From IMG/VR virus record IMGVR_UViG_3300014913_000002, positions 1 through 53,394 of that record: a stretch of DNA of 53,394 nt. One strand, 5' to 3'. This document shows positions 16,363 to 24,276 of this stretch, piece by piece. Both the position numbers and the translations under genes were made by a program. Within the stretch, counting starts at the first letter, position 1. Each line of letters starts with the position of its first letter. A model generated the notes under the pieces. It did not search any database and was not told the origin of the DNA. It saw only the letters and a program-made list of their open reading frames with translations. This stretch comes from a virus.

Positions 16363-16785
16363 TTATGGTAAGCTTGAAGAGCCGTAGCGTGCTCTGCCCT
16401 GAAGCAGAATGCCGGCAATATATTCTTGTCCATCAGCATCATCGGTGCTTACTCGGAAACCCACATATCGATAATTGGGGCTAAGCTCTTCAGCTCGAAC
16501 TTCAGCTTGGAGAACATCTTTTACAGAAGTTCCGGTAGAGGTAAAGGTATCGGTTTTTCCTGAGATGGCCTGAGCATTTGCTCCACTGGAAGAAGTTGCT
16601 TCAAGTAACTGCAGAGTGATTTTCTGGCCATTGGCGACATTTGTGGCAATCACATAGGCCACAACCGCATCATAGTATTTCATGTCCACAAAAGTAGCAG
16701 TTTCCACCTTGTCATTGGTTTCTCCACCCAGAGCAGAGGAGAAAACACCATAGGCCGGTTTGTAGTTTTCTTTGAACTTGTGCAT
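16363..16785 (-). CDS. Head decoration protein candidate
   Basis: The 140-residue beta-rich protein (YDAVVAYVIATNVANGQKIT, YRYVGFRVSTDDADG, AGILLQGRARYGSSSLP) directly follows the two capsid genes, starts at ATG 16785 after TAGGAGGGTAG, and precedes the terminator. The pattern is that of small proteins found next to HK97-type capsids that coat the head surface. Decoration is inferred from fold pattern, size and place. Confidence 0.7.
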   Translation of the reverse strand: MHKFKENYKPAYGVFSSALGGETNDKVETATFVDMKYYDAVVAYVIATNVANGQKITLQLLEATSSSGANAQAISGKTDTFTSTGTSVKDVLQAEVRAEELSPNYRYVGFRVSTDDADGQEYIAGILLQGRARYGSSSLP

Positions 16786-16803
16786 TGTCTACCCTCCTAG
16801 AGT

Positions 16804-17841
16804 TTATGAAGAAGTCGTCAAGCATACAAACGGCGAAACCGTGCTTCCGCCACGCCTTGGGGTAATAGGTCCCTGTGGAACAGGTTGGCCATCCACCCGG
16901 AGGACGATTTTCCAGAATGTCTCGTTCTGGAGGAAGCCGTAGTTCCCGCCGTAATTCACGTGTCTTGACGACGCCACTATCAATTCCCTGTCGAATATGA
17001 CGTATTGTCCGAAGTCAGCCAGAATAATGTCTCCCGTTGTCCCCATAGCAGAGCATTTTTCGGTGACAATAATCGGCCGGCCGAGAATCTGCATCTTAGC
17101 CAAATCAATTACAGAAGCAGGATTGGCCGCATTGGCTGTCAGCTCCATCAACTCAGAAAGAACGCTCTGATTGACGAGCCAAACCGCCATCTGCCAGCTT
17201 CCAGGAAGAAGTCTCTCGGCCATATTGCCAATATCGGCTAGGTCAACTTTGGAGTTGGCTGTCCTGGTCACCGGAATCATTGCCCCGGAATTCATAATCC
17301 CCAGTGGCTGTCCGGAACCGGTTCCCCAGATATAGGCCTCGTCCTCATAGAACCGGATTGCCCGACCAAAAGCCTGGAGGAAGAACTGCTCGAACTTTTC
17401 GACGTCATTTTCAAGGCTATTGGAGACAAAAGCTCCAACCACACCTTCATGAGCTGTGAGTTTCAGGTTGCCCAGTGACGGATCAGAAACATTAGCCGCT
17501 TTATCGCCAGCTTCTTCCAACCAGGTCATGGTAATTCCGCCAAAAATATTGGAACTCCGGTCAGAATCTACAAGGACTCGGACATTCAATGTGTCTGAGT
17601 TTCCAGGTATCCGGATTGCTCTGCTTCTGACAATAGAGTTTTCTAGGGCAACGGAGAGAATCTGGTCTGCCCATTTTTCAGGAACGAGGACACCGCCCGC
17701 TGAGTCGGTGCCCTCGCTCATTGTTTTCTGGAACAATTCGTCTATTCGACTATCCCTTGCCTCCCCATCCAGATATTTCCGGGTGGCGACAAGGAACTCA
17801 CCAAGACTGCGAAACCCACCTGTGAGTTTTTCTTCACTCAT
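16804..17841 (-). CDS. Second HK97-type major capsid protein
   Basis: The 345-residue protein starts at ATG 17841 after GAGGTG. From GTDSAGGVLVPEKWADQIL to the end (VLRVDGQP, ITPRRGGST) it follows the first capsid protein segment by segment, including A-domain, P-domain (EDEAYIWGTGSGQPLGI) and the C-terminal PITPR motif. It lacks most of the charged N-terminal delta region of its neighbour. It could build pentamers or a subset of capsomers. Both copies look intact. Confidence 0.85.
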   Translation of the reverse strand: MSEEKLTGGFRSLGEFLVATRKYLDGEARDSRIDELFQKTMSEGTDSAGGVLVPEKWADQILSVALENSIVRSRAIRIPGNSDTLNVRVLVDSDRSSNIFGGITMTWLEEAGDKAANVSDPSLGNLKLTAHEGVVGAFVSNSLENDVEKFEQFFLQAFGRAIRFYEDEAYIWGTGSGQPLGIMNSGAMIPVTRTANSKVDLADIGNMAERLLPGSWQMAVWLVNQSVLSELMELTANAANPASVIDLAKMQILGRPIIVTEKCSAMGTTGDIILADFGQYVIFDRELIVASSRHVNYGGNYGFLQNETFWKIVLRVDGQPVPQGPITPRRGGSTVSPFVCLTTSS

Positions 17842-17853
17842 TGTTTCACCTCA

Positions 17854-19086
17854 TTAGCTAGTGCTGGAGAGAGTCACAAAGGGAGACAGGGTATTGGAGC
17901 CATTCCGAGGAGTGATGGGACTTGCAAGCCAAGGCTGACCGTCAACCCGGAGCACAAACCGCCATGCAGTGCAGTTGGTGGTGAAGTATACATGGGTTGA
18001 AGCATCAATGGTCAGGGTCTGGCGGTCTCCGATGAGGTAGTAACCGAAATCAAATACGCCAATATCACCCTCAGAACCCAAGGCGCTCATCTTTTCCGTC
18101 ACAAAGAAAGGACGGCCAAAGATGGTACCAGGAATCGATTTTGCGGCTCCCTGGTCACGGTTAATCCAAACGAGATTGTGTCCACTGGCTTGAGCGGCGT
18201 TGCCAGCGCCCATCTTCATCAGCTCAGGGAGAACCTCGGGGTTAAGCAACCAGATTGCCCGGCTCTGAGAAGAGGGGAGCAGTCGAGACCACATGTTCAC
18301 TAGGTCGTTGTAATAGACCTTGTTGTTGGCCTGGCGGGTAACCGTGATGGTGCAGGGTGCATTTAGAATACCCAAGGGTTCACCGCCACCAAGACCGCTG
18401 ATGAAGGCGACATCCTCGTAGTAAGCCCATGCTTCACCGAAAGCCCGGCGGATGAAAGATTCAAGCCCGATAGCCGCATCGGCCAGCAAGGCATTAGAAG
18501 CCTTGGTGTAACCGGCTAACTGGTGGGCGGTGAGCTTGCAGTTTCCCCACTTGGGTTCAGAAGCAGTCATGGTGCTGGTCTCACCTTCCCAGTAAGCCAC
18601 AACGCCACCGAAGACGCTTGAGGCATGGGAAGTGTCTTCAACCCGAGGGATATTAATGGTGTCAGAGCTCATCGGAATAATCATGGCACCATTAGCCCGA
18701 ACAATTGCCTTCTCGAGTCCAATCTGGAAAATCTGGTTTTTGTATTCTTCAAAGACCAAGAATCCACCGGCGCTATCGGTGCCCTCAGTCATGGTTTTCG
18801 ATTCAGGTGGAGAAGCAATCTTCCCCGAAGAGTCAACATAGACCAGCCGCTCATCATGCTGGCCGCCCTGTCGGTAGTTGTAAACTGCAGTCAGAAATTC
18901 ACCGAAGCTCTTGAACTTCTTTTCCTTGGCCGCTTTGTTAACTTCCTCTTCTTCTTTACTAGGTGTGAATTTCCCAAGTGCGTCTTGAATTTGTTCTTTC
19001 AGCTGGGCGGCAATGTACTCATCGGCGGTCTCTTTGACTCTATCTTCAATATATTTTTGAAGTTCTTCTTTGGTCATTTTCGTCAT
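17854..19086 (-). CDS. First HK97-type major capsid protein
   Basis: This 410-residue protein (an ATG at 19077 is better placed from AGGAG, giving 407) has a charged helical N-terminal delta/scaffold region of about 100 residues, then GTDSAGGFLVFEEYKNQIF and the HK97-fold domains, ending ITPRNGSNTLSPF. The delta region is expected to be removed by the prohead protease encoded upstream. It is preceded by a long structured leader (19087-19577) with a tRNA. It is the likely main shell protein. Confidence 0.9.
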   Translation of the reverse strand: MTKMTKEELQKYIEDRVKETADEYIAAQLKEQIQDALGKFTPSKEEEEVNKAAKEKKFKSFGEFLTAVYNYRQGGQHDERLVYVDSSGKIASPPESKTMTEGTDSAGGFLVFEEYKNQIFQIGLEKAIVRANGAMIIPMSSDTINIPRVEDTSHASSVFGGVVAYWEGETSTMTASEPKWGNCKLTAHQLAGYTKASNALLADAAIGLESFIRRAFGEAWAYYEDVAFISGLGGGEPLGILNAPCTITVTRQANNKVYYNDLVNMWSRLLPSSQSRAIWLLNPEVLPELMKMGAGNAAQASGHNLVWINRDQGAAKSIPGTIFGRPFFVTEKMSALGSEGDIGVFDFGYYLIGDRQTLTIDASTHVYFTTNCTAWRFVLRVDGQPWLASPITPRNGSNTLSPFVTLSSTS

Positions 19087-19200
19087 CTCCTGAATAGAGT
19101 TTTCTCCGTGGTGATGGATTTCAGCCTTGGGTGGCCTTGCCTCCTGGTGACCATCTTTGCGATGGTGGGTCTATATCTCCAGCTCAGACCAATAAAGGCT

Positions 19201-19226
19201 GGTGCCGCTTAGTTTAAAACGGCACC
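19201..19226 (-). other. Hairpin in the capsid leader
   Basis: Perfect seven-base arms GGTGCCG (19201-19207) and CGGCACC (19220-19226) enclose a 12-base loop. There is no U-run, so it is unlikely to be a terminator. It lies 115 bases before the capsid start. Confidence 0.55.
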
Positions 19227-19359
19227 GTTACTCCTCCCACTCATGGCGGGTGAGCTTTCCGGCTGATTATTCTATATAACAATCTCCACCGGATTGGCCT
19301 TGAGCCTGATATTCTCCGCTCGGAGAGCTACCCCTTTTGCTGACACCAGCGGAGATAAG

Positions 19360-19418
19360 TTCTTGTGTTAACCTATGTTAACTGACAAAAAGCCGGTTAA
19401 CATAAGTCAGCACAAGAA
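19360..19418 (-). repeat. Long imperfect inverted repeat next to the tRNA
   Basis: The left arm begins TTCTTGTG at 19360 and the right arm ends CACAAGAA at 19418. About 21 of 25 positions match, with TATGTTAAC exact in the middle, and the loop is about 9 bases. As RNA it would form a long hairpin immediately after the tRNA 3' end and could assist tRNA processing or terminate poorly. As DNA it could be a protein-binding site. Confidence 0.7.
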
Positions 19419-19424
19419 GAGATT

Positions 19425-19496
19425 TGGAGCTGGCCGGAGTCGAACCGGCGTTTTCCGGTGTGCAAGACCGGAGCCTTCCCTCTAGACCACAGCCCC
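19425..19496 (-). tRNA. tRNA-Ala (anticodon TGC)
   Basis: The 72-base cloverleaf is complete. The acceptor stem GGGGCTG/CAGCTCC contains the G3-U70 wobble that identifies alanine tRNAs. The D-stem is GTCT/AGGC, the anticodon stem CCGGT/ACCGG with loop CTTGCAC (anticodon TGC), the variable loop five bases, and the T-arm GCCGG-TTCGACT-CCGGC, with discriminator A. CCA is not encoded. It reads GCA codons. It lies inside the leader between the protease and capsid genes, transcribed with them. Confidence 0.93.
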
Positions 19497-19499
19497 ATA

Positions 19500-19575
19500 A
19501 TGTACATTTGAAATGTACATCTTAAATGCTCGACTAATCGTACAATTTATTGCTCACTTGTGCAATTTATTGCTC
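19500..19575. promoter_or_regulatory. Palindrome and direct repeats between protease gene and tRNA
   Basis: Bases 19500-19520 form a perfect palindrome with ten-base arms (ATGTACATTT and its complement) around a central G. Next to it CAATTTATTGCTC occurs twice, at 19543-19555 and 19563-19575, exactly 20 bp apart. Spacing near two helical turns and perfect dyad symmetry are typical of regulator binding sites. No clear promoter could be fixed. Confidence 0.6.
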
Positions 19576-19577
19576 GC

Positions 19578-21362
19578 TTACTCGATTTTCCCCTGGAGCT
19601 TCTTGATAGTCTGGTCAATAGTATCTTTGATAACCTCACCAATATTTAGCGACTTGAAGGCATTGTTGATTTTGTCTTCAACCAGCTTTTCAATTTCTTT
19701 CTTGTCCGGTTCCGGCTTTAGATTGACGTTCTCAATATCAATGTCTTTTCCGTCATCTTTTCCTTCGTCTTCGTTTCCTCGTTTGTCAGCCGCTAACACC
19801 TCTTGAAGCGCCGCAATAGCCTTTTTGATGATTTCCCGGTTCTTCTTACTCAGCACTCGGCCTTCTTTCAACTCGGCAATCCTCTCGTCTTTTTCAGCGA
19901 TAATCTTTTCATATTGCTCCCGAATCATATTGGCAATTTGCATCAGCTTTTCTTCCGGGTCTTCTGGCTTCTCTTCGTAAAACTCAGGAAACATAGCCTT
20001 TAGCTCAGCCTCGGTGTATTCTCTGAATTCTGGCACGGGTTTATCGAACTGTTTATAATGTTTGGCCAGATGGTTATAGATGCCCTTTCGGTCAGAATCA
20101 GGAATGTTTACCCCACCCCTTGCACCAAGAAGTGCGGCCATAGCGGCGGCAACACCTTTCCAAACTGCTTTATGTCCTTTTGCTTTGTGGTGGGGTAATT
20201 TATAGCTAGATTTAATATCCGGTTTTTCCGAGTCATACCAGGCACACATTAATTTTAAATCAGAAACCTCGGCTTCTCGAACTTCCGCCGGGCCATTCCA
20301 GGGTGTATCCTCAGGCATCTTGCCCAGGTCTTTATATGGAATAACCCCCTTTTCTTCTAACTCTAAATCTTCAATTTCAATCTCATCTTCAATCTTAGTT
20401 TCCTCTTCCTTGTTAAGTTCCTCTAAGTCAATTTCCTGGTAAATTTCATCTATTTCAACGATTGTCTTTTCTTCCATTTCCTCTTTCCTCCCCAGCATTT
20501 TTTCATACCGACCGAGAATCCCCTTGTGTTCATCAACCCACCGTTGGGCTTCTTCCATTGTCCATTTGTCTTTGTCGAATAGATAAGTAATTATCTTCTT
20601 GCAATCTACGCAATAGAGAGCCTTTATCCCCTTTTTGGCTGAGATGGTAATGGTTCTGATTTTGTGTCCTTTGTGCTTGTCTGGATCATCCACCGGGATG
20701 CGGTGGTAATTTTCGGTTGTCTCTGGCTTGGTGTCTGCGTCAACAACAATCTCCTCTTCCTCGTCTTCAATCTCTATCTCCTCGAGCTCCAGGTCTTTCT
20801 TTAGCTGAACTGACTGAATTAAGCCCTTTCGGTAAGCCTCAACCACAAGGGCGTTTTCGTTGGCCGGTACAGGCACCGCTGAAACTTCAAGTAACAATAT
20901 TTTCTTGTGAATCTTCTCTTTCTCGTCATAATCCAAAGGAATAAACCCGATGGAAAACGCCTTCAAAAACCCTTCCCGGTAGAGTTGGTAAATCTCATTC
21001 GCAAATTGAGATTTTGAGAACTCAAATTTTGCGACCAGCCCTTCTTTCTTTCGTTTTACCCACATCGCCCGGCCAATAGGTGGGTCCATATAGCGGTGGG
21101 CCCACAAAAGGACCGGGTTCTTCAGGTACCCATCAAGCTGTATCCCCCTGGGATCAACTATTTCTCCATCTCTGTCTCGGTCGGCTGTTGAAACAATAGC
21201 GGTAACCGCCCTCTCCTCTTCCGAAGACTCTATTTTCTCGGATGTATAAAATTTGCGGATGAACTTTATTTCATCCTTTTTTATATGCAACCGTTGAGCA
21301 AGTTTACCGGCTTGCTCCGGATTAATGTCTAGGTAATTTATAACCTCGGTTGAAATTTGCAT
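19578..21362 (-). CDS. Prohead serine protease fused to scaffold-like region
   Basis: I start at ATG 21362 after AAGGGGGAACAG, giving 594 residues. Residues about 30-185 carry the caudovirus prohead protease pattern: AIVSTADRDRDGEIVDPRG, the catalytic His in LLWAHRY, Ser in FLKAFSIGFIP, then LLEVSAVPVPAN. A middle part has a Cys pair (LYCVDCKKI) and a short conserved phage domain (HHKAKGHKAVWKGVAAAMAA). The last 150 residues are coiled-coil and highly charged, as in scaffolds. It would cleave scaffold and capsid delta regions during maturation. Confidence 0.88.
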   Translation of the reverse strand: MQISTEVINYLDINPEQAGKLAQRLHIKKDEIKFIRKFYTSEKIESSEEERAVTAIVSTADRDRDGEIVDPRGIQLDGYLKNPVLLWAHRYMDPPIGRAMWVKRKKEGLVAKFEFSKSQFANEIYQLYREGFLKAFSIGFIPLDYDEKEKIHKKILLLEVSAVPVPANENALVVEAYRKGLIQSVQLKKDLELEEIEIEDEEEEIVVDADTKPETTENYHRIPVDDPDKHKGHKIRTITISAKKGIKALYCVDCKKIITYLFDKDKWTMEEAQRWVDEHKGILGRYEKMLGRKEEMEEKTIVEIDEIYQEIDLEELNKEEETKIEDEIEIEDLELEEKGVIPYKDLGKMPEDTPWNGPAEVREAEVSDLKLMCAWYDSEKPDIKSSYKLPHHKAKGHKAVWKGVAAAMAALLGARGGVNIPDSDRKGIYNHLAKHYKQFDKPVPEFREYTEAELKAMFPEFYEEKPEDPEEKLMQIANMIREQYEKIIAEKDERIAELKEGRVLSKKNREIIKKAIAALQEVLAADKRGNEDEGKDDGKDIDIENVNLKPEPDKKEIEKLVEDKINNAFKSLNIGEVIKDTIDQTIKKLQGKIE

Positions 21363-21383
21363 CTGTTCCCCCTTTTTGTGCAA

Positions 21384-21561
21384 GTAAGCCGGGGCCCAGC
21401 TTTATTACCCGGGTGGTGGCTGGTCGACTACCCGGAACGTCCATAACCGACCCGGCAGTCACCACCCTAAGCTAGACCCCGGTTTCCACGGGTCGCCGTG
21501 GAGGGTATAGTATATATTTCTTTATTTAGTCCCATTTTTCGTTACCAATTTAAGATTTATA
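21384..21561 (-). ncRNA. Nested hairpin structure in the protease leader
   Basis: In this 178-base gap, arms at 21387-21403 and 21470-21486 pair at 14 of 17 positions. Inside them GGGTGGTGGCTG pairs with CAGTCACCACCC, and inside those GTCG pairs with CGAC. Directly beside lies a perfect seven-base hairpin TCCACGG-GTCG-CCGTGGA (21486-21503). The whole is GC-rich, has no U-run and no open frame, and ends about 20 bases before the ribosome site. It may be a cis-acting RNA; the class is not recognised. Confidence 0.6.
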
Positions 21562-22506
21562 TCAATCCTCGAACCAAGGACTTACCGCACACCGACACCC
21601 AGGATGACAGGGAGGGCTTGGAACATCTTCATAATCAAATTTCATGGTTCGCCGGTGTATTTTTCCATCCTCTTCCCACTCAACCGAAAATTCATCGCCT
21701 TGGTTGAAAAAGTTTTCCTCTACTGCAATTACTCGTCCATCCAACCGCTCGCAAAAGGGACAAGTTTTATCATCGAACATAGTTATCCAGATTTTTTTCC
21801 TCACCACTCCGCTCTGAATCATTGCCTCAACATTAGCCCGGTTGGTGGCCCGGAGTGCCTCGGTGCGGGCAATCATCTCGGAGCGGAGTTTATAAAAATT
21901 GTCATAGGTTTTATTGACACGCTTTATAAGCTGGGGAATCCCCTCCCCGGCCTCAATTCCTTCTTTTAGCTCTTTCTTGAGAAGAGCCACGTTTACTTCT
22001 TCCAGGCTCTCGGAGAACCGGGGGGTATATTGCTCAATCCATTCTTGAATCCGGGCTGTATCAACCTGGAAGACAGCGTCTGCCAAAAGCTCCTCAATGG
22101 CTGTCTGCCCTTCCTCGGCCAAAATCAAGGCTAGTATTTGAGCCATCTCATCAGACAGCTTCGCCTCAAATTCGGCCCGGGGATACATAACCATGTCAAT
22201 CATGCTTTCATCTTTTCTCTGAGAAAAATATTTCTTGAGCTTCTTCAGGTTGGCCACCAGGATTTTCTCTTCTTCCTTCCACACCTTGATAAGCATCTCT
22301 TTTATTTTTGGCTCATGCTTGGCCGTGCGTTTAAAGAGCTTTTCAAAATGAGCTTTCCTGGGGTCTTCCTCAAGGATTTGCTTTGCAATCTTTTTTGCGA
22401 TACTTTCTTTTATGGCCTCATATAGGTGGCCTTTTAGTGTATCTGTGGCCAATTCATTGGCCAGTTCGTTCAGTCGTTTATCAAGAAAGCCTAATCCTTT
22501 TTCCAT
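21562..22506 (-). CDS. Head morphogenesis protein (MuF / SPP1 gp7-like)
   Basis: The 314-residue protein has a long helical N-terminus and the diagnostic C-terminus of the MuF family: RTEALRATNRANVEAMIQSG, DDKTCPFCERLDGR, and SPPCHPGCRCAVSP, with cysteines that probably bind metal. These minor head proteins associate with the portal and may be ejected with DNA. The start at ATG 22506 overlaps the previous gene by 16 bases, implying coupling. Confidence 0.85.
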   Translation of the reverse strand: MEKGLGFLDKRLNELANELATDTLKGHLYEAIKESIAKKIAKQILEEDPRKAHFEKLFKRTAKHEPKIKEMLIKVWKEEEKILVANLKKLKKYFSQRKDESMIDMVMYPRAEFEAKLSDEMAQILALILAEEGQTAIEELLADAVFQVDTARIQEWIEQYTPRFSESLEEVNVALLKKELKEGIEAGEGIPQLIKRVNKTYDNFYKLRSEMIARTEALRATNRANVEAMIQSGVVRKKIWITMFDDKTCPFCERLDGRVIAVEENFFNQGDEFSVEWEEDGKIHRRTMKFDYEDVPSPPCHPGCRCAVSPWFED

Positions 22507-22781
22507 TTTTCTTGTGGTTTATAATCCTCGTCTTCCTTATTTGCCAAAATAACTATTGTCCCGGGGTTTATTGGATTAAATTTTTCTATCAAAAATTTTT
22601 CAAATTCCAATCTCTTATCAATGTCTTTCCCTTCAATATTAAATTCAATTATGAATTCATCGGGGTTCTCTTTTGTGCCAAAAACAATTCGCACCTCATA
22701 TATTTCTTTTAGGTGGTTCCGAATATATTTGTCCACCTCGGGTAAAATAGTGGTTACAAATTCCATGATTTGATTATTCAT
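22491..22781 (-). CDS. Small protein between portal and MuF genes
   Basis: The 96-residue protein starts at ATG 22781, overlapping the portal stop (ATGA). It has an alternating strand-helix pattern (EIYEVRIVFGTKENPDEFII, LEFEKFLIEKFNP) and no known motif. It is coupled to both neighbours, so it is very likely expressed. Function unknown. Confidence 0.6.
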   Translation of the reverse strand: MNNQIMEFVTTILPEVDKYIRNHLKEIYEVRIVFGTKENPDEFIIEFNIEGKDIDKRLEFEKFLIEKFNPINPGTIVILANKEDEDYKPQEKWKKD

Positions 22782-24190
22782 GCCAGCATCTCCCTGAGTT
22801 TCTCTTTCGCCCGCTTTACTAGCTCCTCGGTAAGGATTTTCTTTGAATCCTCTACCGGAACCAGATTCATCGGAAACCAGGCCGATTCTCCCCAGGCTAC
22901 CGGTTCTTTACCAAGTTCCTGGCGAACCTCATTGATTTTCAAAATATTTGCCTTAGTGTATGCCTCCCGCTCTTTAAGCTGAAATTCTTTATCCTCAGGC
23001 ACCGGGTTATCAAAGGCCACAAATAGTCGTTCATCGAACATAGGAAGCAGACGCTCGTTCAGCTTTTCTTCAATCCGGCGGAGTCTAGGAAGGATGCCGT
23101 TTTTCATGTGACGGTAGTCGGCTACTTCGGCGTTAGCACGATTTATATCTTTGGAAACCAATGCTCCAATGGGAACATCGAAAGCGGCGGCGATCTCCTC
23201 ACGCATCAGTTTACGGCCTTCAATAAACGACAGTTCTTCCGGAGTCATGGTGTCCCGGTTAAACTTCAGTCCATAAGGAAGAATAACCGTCTTCCCGGAA
23301 TTGGCCGCACCGGAGTATTTTTGCTCCCAGCTCTCCCGGAACCGCTTTAGTGACGGTTCTGACACCCTTTCGCTTTGCTCTATTACTCCGCCGACCCGGG
23401 CTTTTTTCTCAAACAGTGCTTCCTCAAACTCATACATCTTCATATTTACATACACAGCATCAGCTATTCCCTGGACACAAGAAAAACCTTTAAACTGGTT
23501 TTTAGGGTTAGGATAGGTAAAGCGGATAACCTCGTCCCGGCTCAGCTCCACTTCCCGGTTCCCCCGGCGGTAAATATAGCCTTTGATAAAATCTTCTAGC
23601 GACTCGCCGGGAACCGGCTTTATATACTGGCTGGGAATAGGCCATATTTGAACCGGGACTTCCTGTCCGGCGATGTTAGCTTTCACCAAATACCAGTAGG
23701 CATCTCCGGTCAAGTCGAGAAAAAGCGATGTTATCTCCCACAAATCCCGGGCATTGATAAAAGGATTAACATTGGTCATTAAATCCAAAAAGGCATGGTC
23801 GGTGACTTCTTCCACCTCCTCGGCTTTTCTGAGAAACTGGTCGAGGCTATTGTTGCTATAGAGATATTTGAGCCGGCGGTTGTCAACCTGTTTTGTTTGA
23901 ATCAGCGGATATTTCTTCCCCTTCTTTTCTTTGGCTACATAAAGCCGGAGAGGGACGGAAGCCAACGTGGTAGCGTTCAGTGAAGCACATATATAAACCC
24001 AGCTCGTAAAATAGCTAATATATTCTTCAGATGTTCGGGGTTTCTTGTTCTGGAGTAACCCCTCTCCCCACAAGACAGGGTGCATCCAGGAAGAATCAGC
24101 GTTAAGTGGTGCGTCTGCCCAGTCAACGCCTTTTTTGTATAATCCCCGGAGTCGTCCGAGGCTATATATAATTTTCTCGATTGCGTTCAT
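22778..24190 (-). CDS. Portal protein (HK97 family)
   Basis: The 470-residue protein starts at ATG 24190 after GGAG. It follows the HK97 portal pattern: SYFTSWVYICASLNATTLAS with PLRLY, NPFINARDLWEITSLFLDLT, the G-DAYWYL motif, WPIPSQYIKPV, FDVPIGALVSKDINRANAEV, and RLLPMFDERL. It forms the dodecameric DNA gate at one capsid vertex and docks with TerL during packaging. Two operator-like palindromes lie just upstream. Confidence 0.9.
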   Translation of the reverse strand: MNAIEKIIYSLGRLRGLYKKGVDWADAPLNADSSWMHPVLWGEGLLQNKKPRTSEEYISYFTSWVYICASLNATTLASVPLRLYVAKEKKGKKYPLIQTKQVDNRRLKYLYSNNSLDQFLRKAEEVEEVTDHAFLDLMTNVNPFINARDLWEITSLFLDLTGDAYWYLVKANIAGQEVPVQIWPIPSQYIKPVPGESLEDFIKGYIYRRGNREVELSRDEVIRFTYPNPKNQFKGFSCVQGIADAVYVNMKMYEFEEALFEKKARVGGVIEQSERVSEPSLKRFRESWEQKYSGAANSGKTVILPYGLKFNRDTMTPEELSFIEGRKLMREEIAAAFDVPIGALVSKDINRANAEVADYRHMKNGILPRLRRIEEKLNERLLPMFDERLFVAFDNPVPEDKEFQLKEREAYTKANILKINEVRQELGKEPVAWGESAWFPMNLVPVEDSKKILTEELVKRAKEKLREMLA

Positions 24191-24212
24191 TGCTAAAGCT
24201 CCAATTTTGAAA

Positions 24213-24272
24213 TCACAACTTGTGACCTCATTTGTTCATAATTCATGAACGTTTTGTTCATATTCCGTGAAC
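24213..24272. promoter_or_regulatory. Three palindromes between terL and portal
   Basis: GTTCATAATTCATGAAC (24234-24250) and GTTCATATTCCGTGAAC (24256-24272) are two 17-bp dyads 22 bp centre to centre, two helical turns. TCACAACTTGTGA (24213-24225) is a third perfect dyad. They lie in an 86-bp gap where connector-type operons are usually compact. This looks like a tandem operator that a dimeric regulator could occupy cooperatively. Confidence 0.65.
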
Positions 24273-24276
24273 ATCC

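Larger units (their letters stand above)
19087..19577 (-). other. Non-coding structured leader before the capsid gene
   Basis: These 490 bases hold no plausible protein gene. In transcription order they contain direct repeats and a 21-bp palindrome (19500-19575), tRNA-Ala (19425-19496), a long imperfect inverted repeat (19360-19418), an inverted repeat around 19310-19356, the GGTGCCG/CGGCACC hairpin (19201-19226) and an ACCATC/GATGGT hairpin near 19150-19170. Several stems would survive transcription, so the capsid messenger may carry a highly folded 5' region or be processed at the tRNA. Confidence 0.7.

Noticed and set aside
18625-19212. Long plus-strand open frame (195 codons) opposite the first capsid gene
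   Set aside because: It lies antisense to a clear HK97-fold gene, has no ribosome site, and its sequence is the usual shadow of a well-biased frame.
21387-21486. Known self-cleaving ribozyme in the protease leader
   Set aside because: I looked for hammerhead (CUGAUGA...GAAA) and HDV-type cores and found neither. The element stays an unclassified structure.
24213-24272. cos or defined pac site
   Set aside because: Position next to terL fits, but there is no evidence for cohesive ends, and the circular assembly agrees better with headful packaging. Kept only as an operator-like cluster.
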